Source: Phenylobacterium sp. (GTDB lineage: Bacteria; Pseudomonadota; Alphaproteobacteria; Caulobacterales; Caulobacteraceae). From it: a stretch of 58,812 nt of DNA. The stretch spans positions 1 to 58,812 of the forward strand of contig NZ_JAUYAW010000054.1 of the NCBI RefSeq assembly GCF_030693405.1. Reading direction: 5' to 3'. Position 1 is the stretch's first letter, and each line of letters begins with the position of its first letter. Of this stretch, positions 50,062 to 58,812 are shown piece after piece. Both the position numbers and the translations under genes were made by a program. Under the pieces are notes generated by a model. It was not told where the DNA came from and searched no databases. It saw nothing but the letters and a program-made list of their open reading frames with translations.

Positions 50062-51267
50062 GTGTCCCGTCGCGCCCTGTTCGCCAGCCTCCTCGTCCTC
50101 GCCGCCGCCGGCGCCGCCCACGCCCAGACCCCGGCGCAGATGCACGAGCAGGCCATCGTGCTCGACACCCACTTCGACACCCCGGCCAACTTCTCAGCCA
50201 GCGGGTGGAGCATCATGGACCGGCACGATTTCGCCATCGATGGCACCCAGGTGGACTATCCGCGAATGGTCGAAGGCGGCGTCGATGGCGGCGTCTTCGT
50301 GGTCTTCACCCCGCAGCGGGGACGCGACGCGGTCGCCGACATGTGGTCCCGCGACCACGCCCTGACCCGGACGGCCGAAATCCTGCAGATGACCGCCCGC
50401 CACCATGAGCACTTCGCCCTGGTGACCACCCCGGCCCAGGCCCGCGAGGCCCTGGCGGCTGGCAAGAAGTTCGTGTTCATCAGCCTGGAGAACGGCGCGC
50501 CGCTGTCCGGCGACCTGTCGCTGATGGAGACCTTCTACAAGCTCGGCGTGCGGATGATGGGCCCCGTCCATTTCGCCAATAACGACCTGGCTGACTCCTC
50601 CACCGACCCCAAGGGTCCCGAGTTCGGCGGCCTGAGCGACAAGGGCCGGGCCTTTGTGCGGCACGCCAACGATCTGGGGATCGTCATCGACCCGAGCCAT
50701 GCTTCGGACCTCGCCCTGGACCAGATGCTGGACCTGTCGCGGGCGCCGCTGATCCTGTCCCACTCTGGCGTGAAGGCCGTCTACGACCACCCGCGCAACA
50801 TCCCCGACGACCTGCTGCGCAAGCTGGCCGACAAGGGCGGCGTCATCCAGATCAACGCCTTCTCCGGCTACATGGTGGAGACCCCTCGCATCCCCGAGCG
50901 CAACGCCGCTCTGGCCGCGCTAACCCAGAAGTACGGCCCGCAGCGGGACGTGAAGCCCGAGCAGCGTGACGCCTATCTGGCCGAGCGGGCCGCCATCGAG
51001 GCGCAATACCCCCTGCCCCGGGCCAATATGGACGACCTGATGAAGCACATCCTGCACGTGGTGGAGACGGTCGGTATCGACCATGTGGGCATCTCGGGCG
51101 ACTTCGACGGCGGCGGCGGCATTGAGGGCTTCGAGGATGTGACCGCCTTCCCGGCCCTGACCGAACGTCTGGTCGCCGCGGGCTTCACCCAGGCCGACCT
51201 GGACAAGTTCTGGGGCGGCAATGTGCTGCGCGTGATGGAGCAGGTTCAGTCTGCGGCGACCCGCTGA
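50062..51267 (+). CDS. membrane dipeptidase (peptidase family M19), secreted
   Basis: A 401 aa zinc dipeptidase-like amidohydrolase. Sec signal peptide (residues 1-20, AAHAQT). Metal ligands occur in VLDTHFDTP, DPSHASDL and LSHSGVKAVY, plus HVGISGDFDGGGGIEGFED. GTG at 50062 is the start, behind AAGGAG. Renal-dipeptidase relatives hydrolyse dipeptides, D-amino acid peptides or beta-lactam-like compounds; it sits alone before uvrA. Confidence 0.9.
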   Translation: MSRRALFASLLVLAAAGAAHAQTPAQMHEQAIVLDTHFDTPANFSASGWSIMDRHDFAIDGTQVDYPRMVEGGVDGGVFVVFTPQRGRDAVADMWSRDHALTRTAEILQMTARHHEHFALVTTPAQAREALAAGKKFVFISLENGAPLSGDLSLMETFYKLGVRMMGPVHFANNDLADSSTDPKGPEFGGLSDKGRAFVRHANDLGIVIDPSHASDLALDQMLDLSRAPLILSHSGVKAVYDHPRNIPDDLLRKLADKGGVIQINAFSGYMVETPRIPERNAALAALTQKYGPQRDVKPEQRDAYLAERAAIEAQYPLPRANMDDLMKHILHVVETVGIDHVGISGDFDGGGGIEGFEDVTAFPALTERLVAAGFTQADLDKFWGGNVLRVMEQVQSAATR

Positions 51268-51277
51268 GCGGGACTTT

Positions 51278-51292
51278 GTTCCCCCCTTGTTC
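51278..51292 (+). promoter_or_regulatory. LexA box (SOS) upstream of uvrA
   Basis: GTTC-CCCCCTT-GTTC: exact match to the alphaproteobacterial direct repeat GTTC-N7-GTTC, about 82 bases before the uvrA start and just after the dipeptidase stop. It predicts DNA-damage induction of uvrA. Confidence 0.8.
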
Positions 51293-51373
51293 TCGTGTTA
51301 TCTCTGAGTCCCGGCACTACATAGAAACCGGCCGCCTGGAACCCGGGCGGCCGGCAGGGCTTCCAGGACAATC

Positions 51374-54265
<2,892 letters not shown>

Positions 54266-54376
54266 GGTCTGGAGAACTTTTCAGCTTCCAGCGCTGGCTG
54301 ACCCAACGTCAGGGTTTCCGTAAACGCCTGTTCGAAATAGCCTCGCGCCATTCGTTTAAGCGATTTGGAGCTGACC

Positions 54377-54988
54377 ATGATCCTCTACGGCGCGCCGATG
54401 CCGGCGCCGAACCCGCGCCGCGTCCGCATTTTCCTGGCGGAAAAGGGCATCGACCTGCCTGAAACCACGGTCGACATGCGCAAGCGCGAGCACAAGTCGA
54501 CCGACTATCGGGCCAAGAACTCGCTCGGCCAGATTCCCACCCTGGAGCTGGACGACGGAGCGACCATTTCCGAGACCGTCGCCATCTGCCGTTATTTCGA
54601 AGAGACCAATCCCGAGCCGCCGCTGTTTGGCCGCACGGCCCTGGAAAAGGCCCATGTGGACATGTGGGTCCGCCGGGTGGAATTTGTCCTGATGACGCCC
54701 GTCGGCAATTTCTGGCGGCACGCCCATCCCTATACCGCCGCCCTGCTGAACCAGTTCAAGGACTTCGGGGAGTCCAACCGCGAGGCCTATGCCAGCGCGC
54801 TCAAATGGCTCGACCGGGAGCTGGCCAGCCGCGACTTCATCGCCGGCCACGACTATACGATCGCCGACATCTGCGCCCTGTCGACCGTGGATTTCGCCAC
54901 CTGGATCGGGCTGGAGATGAACCCCGAACACGCCAATCTGGCCGCCTGGCATCAGCGGGTCACCGCCCGCCCCAGCGCCCAGGCTTGA
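54377..54988 (+). CDS. glutathione S-transferase family protein
   Basis: A 203 aa cytoplasmic enzyme with a thioredoxin-like N-terminal domain (LYGAPMPAPNPRRVRIFLAE; glutathione-binding LGQIPTLELDDGATISET at about 53-70) and a helical C-terminal domain with the AGHDYTIADI motif. No clear catalytic Tyr or Ser at the usual beta-type position; the APMPAPN turn is used instead. The ATG at 54377 is preferred; the TTG at 54365 would add four residues. It is convergent with the membrane protein gene. Confidence 0.9.
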   Translation: MILYGAPMPAPNPRRVRIFLAEKGIDLPETTVDMRKREHKSTDYRAKNSLGQIPTLELDDGATISETVAICRYFEETNPEPPLFGRTALEKAHVDMWVRRVEFVLMTPVGNFWRHAHPYTAALLNQFKDFGESNREAYASALKWLDRELASRDFIAGHDYTIADICALSTVDFATWIGLEMNPEHANLAAWHQRVTARPSAQA

Positions 54989-54995
54989 GTGTCCA

Positions 54996-55021
54996 TGGGT
55001 CAGACGAAGTCGTCTGACCCA
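54996..55021. terminator. perfect 12-bp hairpin between convergent genes
   Basis: TGGGTCAGACGA, loop AG, TCGTCTGACCCA. It begins 7 bases after the glutathione transferase stop and contains the stop codon (55000-55002) and last codons of the convergent membrane protein gene. No T-run on either strand. It may stabilise or end both transcripts. Confidence 0.55.
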
Positions 55022-55932
55022 ACTCCCTGCTCTTCGACCGTCGCTGGCAGGAATGTCAGATAGGCGACGACCTGCGGGGTCAGCACGGCGGGATAGAAGA
55101 TGGCCGTCAGGCCGGCGTTGAAGACCAGATAGAGGAGCGTCTGGGCTGAGATGTAGGCGCCGAACGAGCTGAAGTCCGGCTGGAACACCTCGCCCACCTC
55201 GTCCAGACCACCGCCGGCGGCGACAGTGATGATGCCCGCCAGGGCGGCGAAGATGACAATGGCCAGCAGGCTGACGACCAGGATCGTGACCAGGGCCAGG
55301 GCATAGGTCCCGAGCAACCTCCAGAAGTGGCCGCGCGTCAGCGACCAGGACCCGAAAACCACCAGACGGCGCTGATCAAAGGTCAGGACCGGCGCCAGGG
55401 ACAGGCGCACAAGGACAAACAGCCAGAGCCCGGCGAAGAACAGCATCATGGCCGCGCCCACCGTCGCCATGGCGCCCTGGCCAGCCAGCGATGCCACGCC
55501 CGCCGCGATAGCCGCCAGCAACGACAGAGCCAGCACACCACCAATGGTCATGAGGTAGTAGATCACCGTCAGGATGATCAGCCGGACCTCATCTGCGCCA
55601 AACCGCAGGTGGCCGCTATGGGCGGCTTCCTCGGGCCGCAGTTGCAGCCGATAGACCGCAGCGGCCGCCACCGACATGACCACCAGGCCGATGGGTGCGA
55701 GGATCATATAGGTCGGGAGGATCTCGCGCATGAAAACCGCCAGCTCCGCCGGGCTCATCTCAGCAGCGCTTTCGGACTGCATCAGCACATCCCCGCCGAG
55801 CAGGATCAGGGCTGTTGCGGTGACGAACGACACCAGAAGGTGGAAGAGCGCCCAGATCAGCGTGACCCGAGGGTGCTCCTGAGTCAGTCGGAAGCCCTCA
55901 AAAGCGGCGTCGCCCGGCGATAAGGTGGTCAT
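55000..55932 (-). CDS. predicted integral membrane protein, unknown function
   Basis: A 310 aa protein with about six transmembrane segments (residues about 25-50, 75-95, 118-145, 150-175, 205-240, 260-285). No enzymatic motif is recognised; the pattern resembles small uncharacterised multi-spanning membrane proteins found in Caulobacterales. It starts with ATG at 55932, and its last codons form half of the 54996-55021 hairpin. It is divergent from trmFO across 137 bases. Confidence 0.6.
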   Translation of the reverse strand: MTTLSPGDAAFEGFRLTQEHPRVTLIWALFHLLVSFVTATALILLGGDVLMQSESAAEMSPAELAVFMREILPTYMILAPIGLVVMSVAAAAVYRLQLRPEEAAHSGHLRFGADEVRLIILTVIYYLMTIGGVLALSLLAAIAAGVASLAGQGAMATVGAAMMLFFAGLWLFVLVRLSLAPVLTFDQRRLVVFGSWSLTRGHFWRLLGTYALALVTILVVSLLAIVIFAALAGIITVAAGGGLDEVGEVFQPDFSSFGAYISAQTLLYLVFNAGLTAIFYPAVLTPQVVAYLTFLPATVEEQGVGSDDFV

Positions 55933-56069
55933 CTCAGCTCCCCGATCTGCGCCCCAAAGGCTTGAAACGCCTGGAGTCGCCGACCATCGGCGGAGAAACT
56001 AGGCGCGCGCCCCGCCCGCCTGCAAGGGCCGGCTCGCGAAGTGTGCAGATCATTGCTATGGGGTCCCTC

Positions 56070-57467
56070 ATGAGCCTCTCTCCTATTCATGTCATCGGCG
56101 GCGGTCTGGCCGGTTCCGAGGCCGCCTGGCAGATCGCCCAGGCCGGCGTTCCCGTGGTCCTGCACGAAATGCGCCCGGTGCGCGGCACCGACGCCCACCA
56201 GACCGACAAGCTGGCCGAACTGGTCTGCTCCAACTCGTTCCGCGCCGATGACTGGGCCGGAAACGCCGTCGGCCTGCTGCACGCCGAGATGCGGCGGCTT
56301 GACTCGATCATCATGTCCTGCGGCGACGCCCATCAGGTTCCGGCCGGCGGCGCCCTGGCCGTCGACCGCGACGGGTTCGCCGACGCGGTGACCGCCAGGC
56401 TGCTGGCCCATCCCAACATCACCCTGGACCGGGGCGAGGTCGCCGGCCTGCCGCCTGAGGCGTGGGACAGCGTCATCATCGCCACCGGCCCGCTCACCTC
56501 GCCGGCCCTGTCGCAGGCCATCCTCGACCTGACCGGCGAGGGCCAGCTGTCCTTCTTCGACGCCATCGCGCCGATCGTGACGCTGGAGTCGGTGAACATG
56601 GACGTCTGCTGGCGCCAGTCCCGCTATGACAAGGCAGGTCCCGGCGGGGATGCGGCGGCCTATATCAACTGCCCCATGGACAAGGACCAGTACGAGGCCT
56701 TCATCGACGCCCTGCTGGCCGGGCCGAAGTCCGAGTTCAAGGATTGGGAGCACGTCCCCTATTTCGATGGCTGCCTGCCCATCGAGGTCATGGCCGAGCG
56801 CGGCCGGGAAACCCTGCGCCACGGTCCCATGAAGCCCGTCGGCCTGACCAACGCCCACAAGCCTGACGAAAAGGCCTATGCGGTGGTCCAGCTGCGCCAG
56901 GACAATGCGTTGGGCACCCTTTGGAACATGGTCGGCTTCCAGACCAAGCTGAAGCACGGCGCCCAGACCGACATCTTCCGCATGATCCCCGGTCTAGAGA
57001 AGGCCGTCTTCGCCCGCCTCGGCGGTCTCCACCGCAACACCTTCATCAACAGCCCCCGCCTGCTGGACGGGACCCTGCGGCTGAAGGCGGCCCCGCGCCT
57101 GCGGTTCGCTGGTCAGGTGACGGGAGTTGAGGGCTATGTGGAAAGTGCGGCCATCGGCCTGATGGCTGGTCGCCTGGCGGCGGCCGAGCGCCTTGGCGCG
57201 CCTATCGCCCCACCGCCGCCGACCACGGCGCTCGGCGCCCTGATCGGCCACATCACCGGCGGGCATCTGGATGGGGGCGCGGGCTCCTTCCAGCCCATGA
57301 ACATCAACTATGGCCTGATCCCGCCCCTGGAGAGCCCCAAGCGCGACGCCGAAGGCCGCCGCCTCGGCGCCAAGGAACGGGGCCGCACCAAGAAGCGCAT
57401 GGTGGGCGAACGCGCCCTGGCCGATCTGGACGCCTGGATCGGCCAACCGGCTCTGGCCGCCGAATAG
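56070..57467 (+). CDS. trmFO: methylenetetrahydrofolate-tRNA-(uracil-54-C5)-methyltransferase
   Basis: Makes ribothymidine at tRNA position 54 using folate and FADH2. The 465 aa protein begins with the FAD motif [13 protein letters not shown]. It continues with [17 protein letters not shown] (the conserved Cys region), [12 protein letters not shown] near the C-terminus and [13 protein letters not shown] use the ATG at 56070; ATG at 56058 adds four residues. Convergent with the squalene-synthase-like gene, 3 bases apart. TrmFO in place of the SAM-dependent TrmA is normal for alphaproteobacteria. Confidence 0.94.
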   Translation: MSLSPIHVIGGGLAGSEAAWQIAQAGVPVVLHEMRPVRGTDAHQTDKLAELVCSNSFRADDWAGNAVGLLHAEMRRLDSIIMSCGDAHQVPAGGALAVDRDGFADAVTARLLAHPNITLDRGEVAGLPPEAWDSVIIATGPLTSPALSQAILDLTGEGQLSFFDAIAPIVTLESVNMDVCWRQSRYDKAGPGGDAAAYINCPMDKDQYEAFIDALLAGPKSEFKDWEHVPYFDGCLPIEVMAERGRETLRHGPMKPVGLTNAHKPDEKAYAVVQLRQDNALGTLWNMVGFQTKLKHGAQTDIFRMIPGLEKAVFARLGGLHRNTFINSPRLLDGTLRLKAAPRLRFAGQVTGVEGYVESAAIGLMAGRLAAAERLGAPIAPPPPTTALGALIGHITGGHLDGGAGSFQPMNINYGLIPPLESPKRDAEGRRLGAKERGRTKKRMVGERALADLDAWIGQPALAAE

Positions 57468-57470
57468 GGC

Positions 57471-58163
57471 TCAGATCCGCCCGGTCAGGGCGGCCAGGGT
57501 GATCCGCCAGCGCTTGCCCACGGGCGAGGGTTCACGGCCCTGCCCATAGACCCTGGCCAACGCGCCATGGGCGCCGGCCGGAAAGGCGGCCACCCCCAGC
57601 CCCTTGGCCTGGGCTGTCAGGGGGGCGATGAGTTGGGGCGAGGGAGATGGCTCTCCGGCCAGACGACGTCGGCCCAGCGCCCACAGCGCGCCGGCCGCCT
57701 CGGCCCGGTCGCCCTCCCCCGCATCGGCCAGGATCAGGGCCGCCAGGCGCGCGGCCGCGCCGGCCGTCTCCTGCGCCAGCAGCACCGCCTCGGCCCCGTC
57801 CAGGGGTTCGGGATCAAGCTGCCGGTATCTGGCGTCGATCATGGTCTCCAGGGGCGCTCGCGGCAGGCCGCGCCGGGCGACCACTTCAGCCAGGGCCACC
57901 GCCGTCGGATGGCGGCGGACCGGGCCAGTCCCATAGGCCTCGTCCAGCACCTCCCGCCACCAGGCGAGGCGAATCTCGCCGAGCAGAGCGTTGGAGGCGA
58001 CCCTGGGGGCCCGGGCCAGTTCGTGATCGTAGGCGTAGAGGACGATGACGTCGGCCCGGTCCTGGGCGTCGGCGATCAGCCGGCTGGACAGCCAGCGATC
58101 AGGGTCCACCCGGGCGACCAGGGCGTCCAGATCATCGGCCGGCGGCGTGGCGTCTTCGTCCAT
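57471..58163 (-). CDS. squalene/phytoene synthase family protein, NDUFAF6-like
   Basis: A 230 aa protein resembling the short squalene/phytoene synthase homologues related to mitochondrial complex I assembly factor NDUFAF6. It carries IVLYAYDHELARAP and LGEIRLAWWREVLDE near the N-terminus. The DxxxD substrate-binding motifs of true prenyl synthases are not both evident: YDHEL is kept, the second is degenerate. It starts at ATG 58163 behind AGGACC. A role in respiratory complex I assembly is inference from the eukaryotic relative. Confidence 0.75.
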   Translation of the reverse strand: MDEDATPPADDLDALVARVDPDRWLSSRLIADAQDRADVIVLYAYDHELARAPRVASNALLGEIRLAWWREVLDEAYGTGPVRRHPTAVALAEVVARRGLPRAPLETMIDARYRQLDPEPLDGAEAVLLAQETAGAAARLAALILADAGEGDRAEAAGALWALGRRRLAGEPSPSPQLIAPLTAQAKGLGVAAFPAGAHGALARVYGQGREPSPVGKRWRITLAALTGRI

Positions 58164-58181
58164 GAGGTCCTGAAATGGAAA

Positions 58182-58204
58182 GGACCCGCCAGGGCGGCGG
58201 GTCC
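58182..58204 (-). terminator. candidate terminator between the PuuD-like and NDUFAF6-like genes
   Basis: GGACCCGCC, 5-base loop, GGCGGGTCC: perfect 9-bp stem. Read on the minus strand it is followed by TTTCC-ATTTC, a poor U-tract. It lies after the PuuD-like stop (58231) and before the next minus-strand gene. Confidence 0.55.
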
Positions 58205-58230
58205 TGAAGTCCGGTCGTCGTCGAGAGGTC

Positions 58231-58803
58231 CTAGCCGAAGATGGTCTGGTTCATGGCCATGGTGACCAGCATCGGCAGGGACAGCAGCGTATTGGTGCGC
58301 GAGAACAGCATGGCCGTACGGCCGGCCTTGGCCTTGGCCGCGTCATCGGCCTCGACCATGCCAAGCGCGATCTTCTGGTTCGGCCAGATGAACATCCAGA
58401 CGTTCATGAACATGATCAGGGCCAGCCACATGCCCACGCCGATGAAGGTGTGCTGGGCAGACACGAACCCACCCACGGCGCCGAGGCTGAGGGCCTCGAG
58501 CAGATAGCCGCGGCTCCAGGCGAGCGCGAGGCCAGTGACCACCGTGAACAGCGCCGCCCAGCGGAACCAGAACAGAGCCTCAGGGGCGATGTACTTGCTG
58601 ATCGCCGGCTTCAGCTCAGCCGGAATGTCCGGCATTTTGCGGATTTGGACGAAGTTGAAATAGTAGAGCAGCCCGATCCAGAGGATACCGAGCACCACGT
58701 GGGTCCAGCGCAAGATGGCCTGGACGAAGATTACGTCGGCCCCGCCATTATGGACCAGATAGCCGACGATCATGATGACCGAGAGCAGGAAGCTCACGAT
58801 CAT
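58231..58803 (-). CDS. PuuD/urate oxidase N-terminal-like membrane protein (may be cut at its N-terminus)
   Basis: A 190 aa inner-membrane protein with about 5 hydrophobic segments, matching the membrane domain seen at the N-terminus of PuuD-type urate hydroxylases: ILRWTHVVLGILWIGLLYYFNFVQ, FIGVGMWLALIMFMNVWMFIWP and SRTNTLLSLPMLVTMAMNQ. The cytochrome c half of PuuD is absent: the frame stops after about 190 residues. The ATG at 58803 is near the window end and the frame stays open to the edge, so the N-terminus may be longer. Whether it acts on urate without the cytochrome domain is not known. Confidence 0.7.
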   Translation of the reverse strand: MIVSFLLSVIMIVGYLVHNGGADVIFVQAILRWTHVVLGILWIGLLYYFNFVQIRKMPDIPAELKPAISKYIAPEALFWFRWAALFTVVTGLALAWSRGYLLEALSLGAVGGFVSAQHTFIGVGMWLALIMFMNVWMFIWPNQKIALGMVEADDAAKAKAGRTAMLFSRTNTLLSLPMLVTMAMNQTIFG

Positions 58804-58812
58804 CGTATTGCG

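Overview
The window (58.8 kb, high GC, densely packed, many ATGA start/stop overlaps) looks like chromosomal DNA from an alphaproteobacterium of the Caulobacterales, probably a Caulobacter or Phenylobacterium relative. The strongest signs are a fliX gene divergent from flgI, a flbY-like gene behind flgI, a CtrA-type TTAA-N7-TTAAC site, a sigma-54 site before flgI, and an alphaproteobacterial GTTC-N7-GTTC LexA box before uvrA. This placement is inferred from gene content, not from a database search. I saw no insertion sequence, prophage or CRISPR array.

Layout. 1-9669: acyl phosphate and fatty-acid carbon metabolism. A pta/ptb-like gene and ackA (cut by the window edge) lie on the minus strand. 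A fadE, thiolase, fadJ-type and CoA-transferase/hydrolase operon lies on the plus strand. 9732-16666: bactofilin, a patatin-like lipoprotein, a LysR regulator divergent from pirin and wrbA, and a TonB-dependent receptor.

16777-33927: a phosphonate (C-P lyase) island of about 17 kb. A minus-strand unit phnF-phnM1-EEP phosphoesterase is divergent from phnGHIJKLM2 and a 2H-phosphoesterase gene (DUF1045 type). Then come minus-strand sbtB/sbtA-like genes, phnN, a hexapeptide acyltransferase-like gene and phnC. A plus-strand PfkB kinase follows, then the rest of the transporter on the minus strand: two phnE, a second PhnD-like protein and phnD. Together these can import a phosphonate, attach it to ribose (PhnGHI), remove pyrophosphate (PhnM), cleave the C-P bond by radical chemistry (PhnJ) and rebuild PRPP (PhnN). 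No metallo-beta-lactamase PhnP is present, so the cyclic-phosphate step must be done elsewhere or by the two other phosphoesterases. This island is the most unusual part of the window.

34124-43948: an HWE/HisKA_2-type histidine kinase, a non-coding stretch with a perfect CtrA site and a strong terminator (candidate small RNA), tRNA-Asn(GTT), a glyoxalase I, an RND efflux pair, an ABC exporter, a lipoprotein and a LOG-family gene. 43986-47028: dksA and fliX divergent from flgI, a flgJ-type rod-binding gene and flbY. 47101-58803: an FMN riboswitch before ribH2, a thioesterase, an ABC-F ATPase, an M19 dipeptidase, uvrA, a glutathione transferase, a membrane protein, trmFO, an NDUFAF6-like squalene/phytoene synthase homologue and a PuuD N-terminal-like membrane protein.
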